In this document: positions 22,009 through 34,107 of the stretch, piece by piece | How the letters are laid out: each line of letters begins with the position of its first letter | How positions within the stretch are numbered: position 1 is the first letter of the stretch | From: Syncephalis fuscata | Lineage: Eukaryota > Zoopagomycota > Zoopagomycetes > Zoopagales > Piptocephalidaceae | Length of the DNA stretch: 64,000 nucleotides | Assembly: GCA_025786725.1 (NCBI GenBank) | Contig: JAHLTZ010000033.1 | Coordinates: forward strand, 124,001 to 188,000 | Direction of reading: 5' to 3' | Made by a program: the position numbers and the translations under genes | Notes under the pieces: generated by a model | Told to the model about the DNA's origin: nothing | What the model saw: only the letters and a program-made list of their open reading frames with translations | Database searches by the model: none

Positions 22009-23892
22009 TTACAGTATAAATTCTGATGGTGTTGGACATTGGCGCACACCAGAGAATATATCATCGGCCAGAGGAGGGCGACCAGGAAATCGAACTGGAA
22101 AAGAATGATAGTTATTCATTGAAGAAGTAGAAGCAGTTGTTGTTGTCGTTAATTGATTAGTAGTAGATGCTGGTGGAGGTAATGAAGACGTGGATACACT
22201 AGACCATGGATCTTGTCCAGGTAATCGTCCCTCTACTAGACTAATCGAGGGTCGATGTCGATATTGAGGAGGTGATCGGGCATAATAGCGTATAAATACA
22301 CCTTGATAGAGTTGCCATTCAATTTCGGCATAACATTCACGAAATAAATCAACCGTAATATCTTGTTCTTCAATCCGTCGTGTTACCTCTTCAATGGCAT
22401 GCTGTGTGAGATTTAATGATTGAGCATAATCAAGTGATTGAATAAATCGTTGATAAAAGTGATGATAAGCCGGTATCAATTGTGCAGTCACTAGGCGTGT
22501 ATTAGGATCAGGTGTATTGGCATCGGCGGCTATTTCTTGTAAACTTTGTCCAAGGGATACACTTGATGATGGTACATGATTTGTTGTGGTGGCGGTGGCG
22601 GTAATGGGTATACGCATGGGGGCTGATTGAGTAGATGACATCATAGGTATGGATAGAGGAAGTGATGGAACAGTCGTATTAGATACTTGTTGACTGGATA
22701 TACTCGATGAAGGAGTATGTGTAGATGGTTGTTGTTGTTCTGTTATGTTACTATGATGCATAGTGGTGGTAGATGGCATGGCTTCTGCTAATGGATCATG
22801 ACAGAGTAGTCCCCATCGAACAGAGGCAGTAAATACGCGATATTGATCTCGTTCAGTAAATAGTTGATAAGTGGCATTAATAAGTGTATGATACAACTCT
22901 ACAAATTCTATATGCGTATTGAATCCACGATCCAATGCATATTGAGTAAATAGACGCCATTGATCACTATCGGCTACCACGTGTTTCCAACCAGTTGTAT
23001 TACCAACGGGTCGGGTCAATTCAATGTTGGGCGGTGCAGCAAGTAAAGACCGTCCAATACTAAGGAGTTCATAACAAGAGATGGCAATAATGGGCCATCC
23101 AATATAGTAGATACCAAGATAGGAACGGAGTCCTAATTGTAGTCCAAAGCATATCCACCATACACTTAGTGTGATAACTAGTTCGGTGCCAAGTAGATTG
23201 GATGATGTTTGTTGTAAATGCTGGTGTATCCATAATGCTAACAGTGTACAGCATAGTGAATAAAGACCAATACCCACATCAAGTAGATAAATGGTTAGTG
23301 TAGTAGATTTGGTATCAATAAATAAATGGATTGCTTTAGATGGATTAATCCATAGTGGCAGCATGCCTAGGATGCATACTAAAAGACATCCAATAAAGCA
23401 TCCAAGACCGCCTAAATATTTAAATCTATGACAACTAATCATGGAAGCATTGTGGATGTAACGTTTGAGTTCCATTGCTTGACTATTCTCCCAAGGCCAT
23501 AAGGTATGTTGGTTAACGAGTGTTAACCAGCCTTTAAGCAGAGCACCGAGTGTACATAGCCACCATGCGTATGCTGATAGCCAGATACCGGCCAGTAGAC
23601 TCATGCCCATGTGCACGATCCACATTGATAGGCGGCCATTAAGCAGCCATACCACAAGGATGGCGACAATCCATAAACAGCCTAGATAGGCGGTCAATAA
23701 GATGTTTTTGGGACGGAATATTTCTTCTAGTTGGCCTTGAAGCAGTCGAAGTAGATAGCCTGTCGTTAATATACCAAATGACACAATGAATACACCAAGT
23801 AGTACGGCAAATACCGGTACATTCCAGTCCTCGTTAGAACCATGGTGGTTAGGCATATCGTTTTCGTTTTGTTTGACGTAAAGTAGTAGCAA
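22009..23892 (-). CDS. Seven-transmembrane protein with C-terminal RGS domain
   Basis: Single exon, 627 residues, converging with PMS1 (116 bases between stops). Hydrophobic helices lie at about 25-48, 64-84, 92-112, 160-182, 198-222, 235-252 and 262-280. The cytosolic part begins DSDQWRLFTQYALDRGFNTHIEFVELYHTL (about 308), typical of the first RGS helices, and the second half is QLIPAYHHFYQRFIQSLDYAQSLNLTQHAIEEVTRRI...DLFRECYAEIEWQLYQ. A Ser/Thr/Gln-rich insert (about 371-470) separates the halves. RGS domains speed GTP hydrolysis by G-alpha; 7TM-RGS fusions are known in fungi (GprK-like) and plants. The domain call is by pattern. Translation may begin at residue 1 or at Met13; both keep all domains. 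Whether the split RGS is active is unknown. Confidence 0.8.
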   Translation of the reverse strand: MLLLYVKQNENDMPNHHGSNEDWNVPVFAVLLGVFIVSFGILTTGYLLRLLQGQLEEIFRPKNILLTAYLGCLWIVAILVVWLLNGRLSMWIVHMGMSLLAGIWLSAYAWWLCTLGALLKGWLTLVNQHTLWPWENSQAMELKRYIHNASMISCHRFKYLGGLGCFIGCLLVCILGMLPLWINPSKAIHLFIDTKSTTLTIYLLDVGIGLYSLCCTLLALWIHQHLQQTSSNLLGTELVITLSVWWICFGLQLGLRSYLGIYYIGWPIIAISCYELLSIGRSLLAAPPNIELTRPVGNTTGWKHVVADSDQWRLFTQYALDRGFNTHIEFVELYHTLINATYQLFTERDQYRVFTASVRWGLLCHDPLAEAMPSTTTMHHSNITEQQQPSTHTPSSSISSQQVSNTTVPSLPLSIPMMSSTQSAPMRIPITATATTTNHVPSSSVSLGQSLQEIAADANTPDPNTRLVTAQLIPAYHHFYQRFIQSLDYAQSLNLTQHAIEEVTRRIEEQDITVDLFRECYAEIEWQLYQGVFIRYYARSPPQYRHRPSISLVEGRLPGQDPWSSVSTSSLPPPASTTNQLTTTTTASTSSMNNYHSFPVRFPGRPPLADDIFSGVRQCPTPSEFIL

Positions 23893-26800
23893 TAAAATAG
23901 TAAATTCGTGATAATGGATAAAGATAGTGTAGTTTTAAGTACTTTGTGTTGCAGTAGAGGCGACGACTAAGCAAGTAACTAAATTGTCTGCCACACTAGT
24001 CCAATAATAATGTCAAAGTAGCAATAATAACAATATGGCAGCACGGCTGCTATAGTTATGTGATAGACTGTGACTATTTCAATAATAAAATAATGGTCGT
24101 TCAATGTTAAGCATTGGTAAACAATAACAAAACAACCTACAACTACAGAAAATAATAAAGCTGACTAGCAGTAAAGAGACCTGCACTGTACTGCGTCAAA
24201 TAAGAAGGGCAGTGAGATGGAGACAAAGATTATGTGTGTGTGCGTTTGCACGGCGGCAATTAGAGCTTGGCTGTCGTAATTGCCAAGCTAACTATTATTA
24301 TGACTATTATTATTATTATTAGTATGATAATAAGTAATAAGCAATAGACGACACGAAGATTAAAAGCGAAGACGAAGACGAAGAAGAAGAAGAAAAAGAT
24401 AATAGACCTTGCTATAAGAACAACCACTACTACAATTAAAGATATCAAATAAAGAATGAAAGTAAACGAACAAACGATAATGTGATTAGATGATTGATTT
24501 AGTCAGTGTTGCTGTTTCAACTACAAAATACGTGCAGGTATAATTATAAATATAAACATGTGTGGTCATGTTAGTGTTATTATTTTAATGATTTATTGGC
24601 CTTCTCCGTCAAGGCGGTCATGGCTAAAGTGGATGTGTGTTTACAAATAGTTATTGGCATTGGTAACTCCGCTTACTTGCCACCTTGACACTCGACTAGA
24701 AAAAGAAGCTTTTATTTTGTCAAGTTTCCGTTTTTCTTCTTTGGCCTAATTAAGTAGATAGCAATGGGCTAATAAAACCGACACACGTGGTAGTAATGGA
24801 TGGTTAGTGGATAAATGGAACGTGTTGCAAATCATTAGTAAAAAAAAACTGGCGTTTAATTCAAAGGATCCATTTGCTACTGGCATGATAATGGTGGTGG
24901 TGGTGGTTACCGTGTGGCAAAGATTGCAGCAGTAGTGGTTGTTATCTACACTGTGAAACCGTGTGATGCATGGCTGCGTAACCCATTGCCATGATAAGTT
25001 ATGTGGTCTGAAAACAGAACAGTAATTTTCGAGGTGGCTATTTTCAGTAGTTTGATAATTAGTAGCACAATGCTGTAACTTATAGTATTACTTTTGGTTT
25101 CTAAACCATTTATAGCTAAAGTGTCACGTGAAAACGGTTGTAACAATGTGTCGAATAATCTACAGTAGAGATACATAAACTAGTTGATTGAAAAAACCCA
25201 GACAACGCTTATGATTGATTCTTAGCGTATTTCCATATATATTCTATGTCTGAGTTATTACATTTTGAAGCTGATCAGCGGTGTTGCAACTATGTTTCAC
25301 TATACAGAATTAAGAAATATAATCAATGAAACGTTTCAGTTATCTCCTTTTTTACTATTATTGCTTGGCACTATTCCTGCTTACCAATAGCATTAATTTA
25401 TTCTAAAACCTATTTAATTTGCAATTCACATTGGTGTTGTATCTATTTATACATCTACAAGATCGTTTTTAGTAAAATTATCTGAATAGTAAACAAGCTA
25501 TTCGACAAGGTACCATTTACAGTTCAAAGTGACATTTCGTTTTATCTATCTATTCATATAAAGCTTTATAGTTTGTGTATATTTGTAAAGTATGGATTGA
25601 ATTACAAGTGTTTGCTAGTTAAACTGCGTTTAAGACACTTTTATAATAAACTACATAGATGTGTATGATTTTTTACTAATATTTAAAGTACTGATTGGTG
25701 TTTAAATGAATTTAGTTGCTATAATAAGCTACTAGATAGCTTTACTTAATATAAAATAAATATTTAGTCACAAACAAATATTAGCTTGTATTTTTATTAT
25801 TTCATATAGTTAATTAAGTAAAGTGCTCAAGCCTGTATTGTTATTGATTCAATTAAATAATCTAGTAGTAATGATTTGTAATAGCTAATATATGCTTATT
25901 ATATACACGCACATATATATATATACATACATACATACATATACATGTGTATATAAAGTTATTTTTAATGTAGAAATGACGTATATTTACATAGTATTAA
26001 TGTTTGTTATAGATAAGCCAGTTTAAAGAAATAATGTACAAGAAAGAAATGGATTGCAATACAGTTTAATAGAAGCGTAAAAGTTATTGCTATTTATCGA
26101 TCACTGAACAGATATGATCTTACATCGCTTATTAATGCTTAAAAGTTTAGTTCTCATTTTGTAAATTAAATATTAACACTTTTTTGATATTGATAGTGAC
26201 TTGGATGGTGAAAATAAGCAAACAAATCAAATAAACTGGATTACATAAATGGTGTGTAACAATATTTAGAGACCAAATGTATCCGCACCTATAATTGTTT
26301 ATGGACAAACTAACCAGCTGGTAAATAATAGGTAATTACATCTAATATACCTACGTGATACTTTGGTTGTCAATTTGAATCATACTATAAGCGGCTTTCA
26401 AGATAATTTGAACTACCTCAATTATCAATAGAAATGCTTATATTTGCACCTATATAATCATTAATTCACCCATATAATAATCACTTAGCTTTTATTGGTC
26501 TTTAGTCGGATTTATAATATAAACATAGTATTCTGACACTGGCTAGAGTCGCTAATTAAACATCATCACGCCATAGTTAGCTATGTCTATTTCTACATAC
26601 CGTTAAGGTTCAATCATACATTGTTATAATTAGTGTTGTTAATATTACAGTCTTCATAATACACATGGTTATGAAATATTCAGGTATTGTAAAATGTAAA
26701 AATTAAAGGTAAAGAATTATAATCTGTAGTGAAATGCACCAAATGCTAACACACAGGCGAACATTATCAAGAACTGCGCAATATGACGTATTGAAATATG

Positions 26801-28771
26801 TAAATGCAGCCTCAGATCTCCCAAAAATAAATTCATTTTCAATAACATGTTTATGCTGCTGCTACGTTACAATCGCCGAACGTTAGAGAGATCCGAGTAC
26901 ACCCGATCTAATAGGACGTATAAAGAGCTTGACATATCAACCGGTATGATGCTGACAGCAGTTGAACTATAGTGCATGATTTCATGATAGGTTATTGCAA
27001 CCTATATCAATTGGTTACAGCCATTGGTTCGTGTGGCAAAATCGTCATAGCCATAATGATGGTCACATGGTAGAAATTATACATCGCAATTGATGCAAGT
27101 AGAAAGAACAAAACGAAGCAATGCTGGCTAAAGTTTAGCTTGTCGCGCAAATGTACTAATTATGCTCATTTTTTACTTGCAATATCTATGTGCTTGCAGA
27201 TACATTGACGAGCTATTGCCGCAAGCAGCACTTTGAACCAACTATCACAAACAACTTTTACCGGTATTCTTGTTGGCTGTTTTGTCGTCGCTGTATCCCT
27301 ATTTTAGAAAGTTGTTTCTTTCGTGTCGATTCGTCCTCTAAAGTATTCCTTAGCACAGGATGCAAATGAGTGTCAGAGTAACATTCGATCGCTATGTTCT
27401 ACCTTTAGCGCAGTTTATCCAGACAGTTTGACCAACTGTTCATCCATCGTTGCTGCATACTGACTACTGTGCATGCATCGGTGCAAATCAGACTCTCTAC
27501 CAAATGCATTCTCGTTACAGATTATGCTGGATATCAAGAATTCACCAGTATAGCTTTAGAATCACTTGCCGTGGGTCATCTGACTAGGTCTCTCGCTCGC
27601 TAAAATTTATTATAGCATGGTTGGCAATGCAGTTCTGAGCGAGCAGAGGGCGTATGCACATTGCTAGGCTTTTCATTTTCAAGTAATGCATACACTTGTT
27701 TGGTACGTCTACACGATGGCTACCCCTTTCTTTTGATATCTTTCATCCGTATCTTTGTCTAGTTCATTATCAGGTTGTTGTTGTTGCATTTCTACGACAG
27801 CTTAAAGCGGTGCCAGCACATGGTAGTTTATCCAGCTTTGATCGAGACTACCATTATTACATTTCACCAATTAATCGGTGTTTGAAATCAAAATTATTAC
27901 CATCCAGACCACCTTTCCAGCTGTGATTGGTGTAGCGTGCCTTCTAGTATCAGCTCAAAGACCTGTAAAGTTTTGCCAGTTTTCTAGGGGTATCTGTGCT
28001 TGGCAGGTGGATTTGACGCGCCATAGAACGAGAGAGAAATCAATAGATAAAGAGATAGATAGAGTAAAGTGCTGGGGAAGTCGTCTGCATTAGCACTTTC
28101 CTCAATTGTATTGACTGTCATATGCAATATTTTCCATTATTGCGACTTGGGTAAGTAGATGGCAAGGTGTAAATGTGTGATATGGGAGACGATGCTTTAT
28201 CCCAGACTAAAGGATATTCCGTTTTCATCCTGTATTTCCAGCGTGGTCGTTGGCATGCAGCCATGTGGTTTTGACGTGAAAACGTAGTAAAATTGTGATC
28301 AGTTTACTGGTTGGCGGTGAACGTGCAGCAACTGCGGCACAACTGTTAATTATATGTCAAAGGCGATTATCGCTAATGTCCTTTTAATAGCTACTTTTCT
28401 CCTTTCTACTACACCTATAATACGCGTAGATATACACTGTTTGGCGTCTTCACGTCGTATTAGCTCGTTTAGTTTCTGATTTGCTGTGTTGTTGATAAGT
28501 TACATAAGCCTCCACTGTATCGATTAGTATTGACGGCGTCTGTGTCCAAGTGCTTGAATACCGTTCGTATTTTCATTCTCTTGACTATCTTTACAATATA
28601 GGATGTGTCAGTGTTTTACTGGCGCTGTTCTACTATCGACATATTTTTAACCATCATTGATATCTGATTGAACAGCGGCGTGTGCTGGCTGTTGTAGTGT
28701 ATATTCTGACGCAGCTGCTCTTGTATTGTGTAGAGCCAAACTCAACACAGCTTTCGATAGACATAGCGTGT
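23893..28771. other. 4.9 kb region without a supported gene
   Basis: The longest gene-free stretch of the window, between divergently transcribed genes. It holds ATT/TTA runs (24294-24320), a GAA-type tract (24367-24400), an A8 run (24840-24847) and a TATA/CATA repeat (25911-25945). From about 26850 onward base composition becomes less AT-rich. A few short frames there look faintly coding, for example around 27358-27430, but no two can be joined by sensible splicing. Regulatory DNA, an unrecognised non-coding RNA or a gene hidden by base errors are all possible. Confidence 0.5.
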
Positions 28772-29854
28772 ATGGCGAACCTGGCCAACCTACCTGCCGA
28801 AATACTGGAAAAGATATTTGGTCACGTGACGCCACAAGATCTATATTGCTTAACGCGTACCGCCCGCCGGCTAACACCATTGGTGCTTCGTCTTCTATAT
28901 ACGAATGCATCGCCAGATAGTATGGCCAAAATTGTTACATTCACCAATTCGCTTGCAAACCATCCCGAATTTTGCCAGTATGTGCGTTGCTTGTCACTGA
29001 CAAATCTGGCATTGGATACCGAAACAGTCGATAATACTGATACAGATACAGATGAAGCAGCCGAAAAAGCGCTGCATTACATATTCTCTTGTTGTACTAA
29101 TATCGTATATTTCAAGCTACCAGTTTCCACAGCAGCAGCTACTGCTGTGTTAAACGCTATACTGACTAACAAATCGGAAACACAGCAATTACAAGCATTA
29201 CAAACATTAGATTTAAGTGGTTGTCAGCACTTGCCGCGCGGGATGTTGTCGTATACACTTCAAGAGTTATCGCAATTAACCTGTATAAAAGCAGTCGATA
29301 CGCACATCATTGATTATTCAGTTTTACTGGCCATGGGCGCGCATCTCGACCAGCTGGATACACTTTTTATAGATGCATCAGCCAATATAACCGAAGAAGG
29401 ATTCAACGTGTTGATTATGGGGTGCCGGGCACTCCGTCGACTCTACGTAGAGTTGCCTTCGGGGATTGCGTACACCACCCGGATCACCGACGAGTTGGCC
29501 AAAACACTTGCTATTCATCGTCCCCCGTTATTAGAGCTTACAATGTCGGGACAAGCACGTTTCGGCGACGAGGGATTAAGCGCCCTTGCCGCCGGCTGTC
29601 CTCAACTTCAAAAGCTATGTTTATTTAATTGTCCCCGCGTTACATTGGCCGGTGTACGTGATGTATTGTATTATTGTCGAAATTTGATACACCTAGTTCT
29701 TGACGGTACAAGCGTATGCCAAGAGACATGGCTATTTGAACAAGTACAGCAACGTCACTTGCTTAAAAGAAACTTGGGTGTTATAGCAAATACACATGGT
29801 ATATGGAGTTTTTATGGAAAAGAGGATCTAACATGGCTCCGATCCATGGTGTAG
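28772..29854 (+). CDS. F-box/leucine-rich-repeat protein
   Basis: Single exon, 360 residues from the ATG at 28772. Residues 1-45 (LANLPAEILEKIFGHVTPQDLYCLTRTARRLTPLVLRLLY) are a clear F-box, which docks on Skp1 in SCF ubiquitin ligases. LRR-type repeats follow, such as LQTLDLSGCQHL, LDQLDTLFIDASANITEEGFNVLIMGCRALRRLYV and LTMSGQARFGDEGLSALAAGCPQLQKLCLFNCPRVTLAGVRDVLYYCRNLIHLVLDG; these are AMN1/GRR1-type cysteine-containing repeats. An in-frame upstream ATG at 28682 adds a hydrophobic leader not expected in F-box proteins, so the internal start is preferred. The substrate is unknown. The coding region is more GC-rich than its flanks. Confidence 0.88.
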   Translation: MANLANLPAEILEKIFGHVTPQDLYCLTRTARRLTPLVLRLLYTNASPDSMAKIVTFTNSLANHPEFCQYVRCLSLTNLALDTETVDNTDTDTDEAAEKALHYIFSCCTNIVYFKLPVSTAAATAVLNAILTNKSETQQLQALQTLDLSGCQHLPRGMLSYTLQELSQLTCIKAVDTHIIDYSVLLAMGAHLDQLDTLFIDASANITEEGFNVLIMGCRALRRLYVELPSGIAYTTRITDELAKTLAIHRPPLLELTMSGQARFGDEGLSALAAGCPQLQKLCLFNCPRVTLAGVRDVLYYCRNLIHLVLDGTSVCQETWLFEQVQQRHLLKRNLGVIANTHGIWSFYGKEDLTWLRSMV

Positions 29855-30978
29855 CACGCATTACAATATATATCTATATCTATACCTACATCTACATATA
29901 CTTGTAAATCAAGATTCACAAATACTACACAATAATATATTACTAGTATCTATATATATATATACGTAGCGCGCGTATATGTATATCCACATGCCTGCGT
30001 ACAAATATACATTTTACGGATAGAATTGGAACAAAACAAATCTGAATATAATACCGGAAAAAACATTTGTTACCGAAATTAGAATATTTAAGTAGTAAGA
30101 TTGCACAAAGTTGTAGCTATATACTGCATGTAAAAGTCTACGTGTATTCTCTCATGGTTTATCTATTTGATGGCCAGCAGCCATAAAGCAAGCTGCGGGC
30201 CTACATAGTTCGAGTAGTCTGCACATGCACCAGAATGCAGTGAGCAGTTGACGCCGCGTGTCTATTCAAACTGCATTGGTAGTTGGCGCGAATAAATGTG
30301 TGCGAACACGTCATAATTGGCCTCAACTATTACACCGATGAACGCGAATTACCTGTCCGGTCGTTCGAATGGCATTTTCCTTTTTTGAATACCAGGAATT
30401 TTCATCGCCTTATTGTTTTTGCTAAACTACTCTAACATTCGTTTAACTGATGCTGTTTTAATCATTTCTCCATCGCTTTTCTAAATAGCTAAGCTGTTTT
30501 AATAATGGTATTAAAAGCCCTTTTTTCGTTACAATCAATGGTGATAGTGCATAACCGATAAGCGATTCGAAGCAAGCAAGAATGATATTTGTACTTGTGC
30601 GTGGATTGGTCTGCACACAAGGGAAATAAGTAACTTGATTGGTGCTTTAATGGTCATTGTAGCAAAGCCGGTAATCTAGCGCAACTGCAAGTGCCGGCGC
30701 AAAAATCATTCTACAAGTCTAGTCTGAAGGATTTGGTTGATTTTCGCAAAGGTATTGCTTAGAATGCATCCAAGGAGTACAATAGTTTGTACATAGGGAA
30801 TATGCATACATATGCATGCATTTCAGCAACCATCCAAATCGGTAGGATTGCTTTCGAGACAGAAGCAATGCCATGTGCAATTGACAAGTTATGGCTAACA
30901 AGGCAGTAAGGTAGGAACTAATGAATATTTATTTATCTATTTATGCCAATAATAATTTAATAAAGCTTATGCAGCAGA
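29855..30978. other. Intergenic region between two convergent genes
   Basis: About 1.1 kb. It begins with a TATATC/CTACATATA repeat tract (29870-29960). The rest is unremarkable AT-rich DNA with no supported gene. Confidence 0.5.
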
Positions 30979-32366
30979 TCATCGTCGAATTAATGAATTA
31001 AACGGCCAAATACGACGACTTGATTTTTTCTTGCCACTTGATAAAGAACGCGTTGATTTAGTATCTAGATTATTAATAGTAGTAGTTTTAAATAAAACAA
31101 TGAGTAATTGCATTGTTTTAATATTCATACAATTTACCATCGTCAATATTTTTCTATCATAAAGAATCGTTAAAATAGAGCTAGCAGTGACCAATGCGGC
31201 TTAACTTACCGAATTATTATTATTATTATTATCATAAAGTGACGATGAAGAGCGGTTCATCATAAGTGAATGAATGGCTAAATAAAGAAAATTAATATTA
31301 ATTAACTAATTGATTTTAATTTTTTATAAGTACATGATGGAGGTGTTGTATATTCTCTTAAACTATCATTTTGCTGCAACTGTTGTTGCTGGAGTCCAGC
31401 TAGTGGATCATGCATAAAATGTCTTAATTCTTGTGCATAGCCATCTGTGGCACCTATGTCCGATTTTGTAGTATGCAGCGTGCCTAGTGTTAAATAATAA
31501 AGCACAGCCGTAAGTGTCTAATTAGCCAATTAGCCATTGCAAATACATACGATGATGGCGTATAATTTGCCGCCACGAGTCAAGCATGCCGGCATCAGGT
31601 CGTGAATCTGCAACTTGCACGTGTACCACTTCCTAAAATTGCCCATATTTTATAAATGACTATACTAGAGAGGTAAAATGATACAAATATTACTTACTGC
31701 CATCCATACACCAGAAGGCATTCTATTAATTAATGGTTCCAAGTGTGGATCTGTACTAAGTGCCACTAATAGCTCGTTAACATCGATGGCATTTCTCTGG
31801 CTACGCTGCACAACCAAAATTGTTGCATTCATCACCACGCGTGCCATAATACGCAGACATTCGGCAGCCAACACTACCAATGGCACCTCCCAATCACTTT
31901 CCGCTCCTTGACCCGTTAGATATAAAGCGCAATGCTGGCGCAATGCTGGAAACCGGTCCAAGGCTGCAACGATTTGCTTCCCAGCTCTGTCGGATCCAGA
32001 ACGTAGTGATGAAGATGAATTTTTGTTGCGCTTTGCACGCGGTTGAGACATCATAACAAATGCAGTGCGTTCGGCTGCCCGGTCACATATCGTTGTTACT
32101 GCTGGCGCAGGAAGTATTTTACTTAAAGCATAGCCAAATGCCTGCACAACACCACGACTGCTACCGTCGTGGCCGTCTCCTTCTTTATCGACTATTTTAA
32201 GTAGACGAAACAATAAATCGTCAAGAAATAAGTTGAGCCCAATAAGTGCATTAGGTTGAAGTTCAAATTGGGCCAATTGAGGCACAAGAACTCGTAGCGT
32301 ATTATCAGTATAATAGGCCACGGGCAATTCCTCTGAACGACAGTCTAATTGGGCATTCATTTTCAT
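30979..32366 (-). CDS. Unknown protein with a histone-fold-like segment (paralogue B)
   Basis: Six phase-consistent exons (32366-31698, 31632-31551, 31483-31334, 31277-31210, 31153-31138, 31064-30979), 356 residues. It shares layout and motifs with paralogue A: LRVLVPQLAQFELQPNALIGLNLFLDDLLFRLL matches its first block, and VPLVVLAAECLRIMARVVMNATILVVQRSQRNAIDVNELLVALSTDPHLEPLI matches its second. An intervening LPAPAVTTICDRAAERTAF segment is not obvious in A. The tail is Gln-, Ser- and Asn-rich and ends with a basic KKKSSRRIWPFNSLIRR. The fifth exon is only 16 bases. The 3' exons are supported by phase and splice sites only, so the C-terminus is less certain than exon 1. No function can be assigned; a histone-fold chromatin role is inference. 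Confidence 0.7.
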
Positions 32367-34107
32367 AGCAATGGTATAAATGAAAAATGCTTAAGGTTAG
32401 AGAAAATGACACATGAAGGATAGACACTAGAAGAAAACCAATACGGGTCATATGAGCTCGTGAAAAGGCCACTCATCAATGCTAATGATTACCCATGCTT
32501 ATTTTCATTGCATTTTACTGGATGACTGTTTGAGGAAAAGGGCGCCATGTGATGGATCGCATGTGATACTGCATTGCTATTTATTTGTGTACCTAATCAA
32601 CTAATTGTTAATAGCAGCATTATTACGCATCTATATATGATGAATTGAACAATCGAGCCACATATGATTTACAATATCTTACAAAATACATAAGCTATAA
32701 AGATAATGCCAATAGCTACCGTTATAAATTATTGACTATTTTGTTGATGATAATAATATTTGGTTGGTAGTTTCAAGTGTCACTAATATGAAACATTTCA
32801 AGGCTGCGTTCCTTGACCTGGTTATGCGGGGTCCGTTTGAGTATAAAGACAGCGCATACTGCGCGACTGGCAGACTGGGGCCAATAAATCCAATTATCAC
32901 TAGTAAAAGCAACACTTGCTAGTGCTGTAAGCTATTTGTTCAAATGACCATCAAATGCAAACTGATTGTCCATTAGCATGACAGGTTAGTTTCATAAATT
33001 CAATCGAATGTACCAATATGATATCGAATTTGATAGCATTATAACATGATAGAAAAGCATTTGGATTCTATTTATATACTAAATGTTACTTTACCGTTAC
33101 CTATATAATTTTAATAAATTATAACATTACAATAAAAAAGTAAAAATATACATGTAAAAATGAGTAAAATGAGGACTAAAAAGACTTGGCTAGTTTTATT
33201 GTTAGGCAAGCCAATTAGCTATATAGCCACCTTCTACGTAAATGAGAAATAGCGGTCAGAATAAAAAATCTACAATTCCAATAATCTAATGTGGAATTTT
33301 TGATGATTTATAATAATCAAATACGGTAATAGCAACACCTAAAAGTATTACTGACTTAGTAAATAGATATTATAAAAAGCAAATGGTTAAACAAAAGTCA
33401 AATAGTTTGAATTATTTAAAATTTCATAAATAACATAAAAAGAAAGCTAAGTAAATTTATAAGAAATCACAGAATGCTTAATAAAAGAAGCAGATATCAA
33501 ACGTTGATAATTAGCTATATAAATAAAAAATGTATACAATAAACATTACGTTGTTAATGGTAAAAAGATAAGGAGTATAATGCAGTCAGCTATACTGTAA
33601 AACGAAACAAACCACATTATCAGTTTAAGTACTTGACAGTTGTATAAAACAATATCATTTAAAACAAAACCGATGTACGGAATTTACGAAAAATGAGCAT
33701 TATATTAGTTCACAAACATAAATAGCACACATATGCTAGTACAATCAAGCACGGCATAAATAGCTAGCAATCAATTTGACGTCGCCGAAGTTTATATTAA
33801 ATATGTATACTATAATTTAAAATACTATGCGGAAATTTATTAATAAAGTTAATATAGAATATTAATAAATAAATAGCTTAATGCTACAGCTGTGTATATT
33901 AAAATAACTAAAAAATGTAATATAAATTGCGCCATATTATAGAAACATTGCTTTATTGATGATCTTTTTACTATTTTATTTACAGGCTTAGAAACTTTGT
34001 TGCTTATTAAGTTAAATAAAATATATCAATTACACATAGTGTTATGTATAATTCGCAGCTATTATACAGCTTACTGCTTATAAACATTTTACTAATTGTT
34101 TAGCGTG
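32367..34107. other. AT-rich intergenic region
   Basis: 1.7 kb of strongly AT-rich DNA upstream of paralogue B. Stops are frequent in all frames and no motif is recognised. Confidence 0.5.

Noticed and set aside
30719..30901. 60-residue minus-strand frame
   Set aside because: Isolated, with no similarity and no splicing partner between two well-defined genes.
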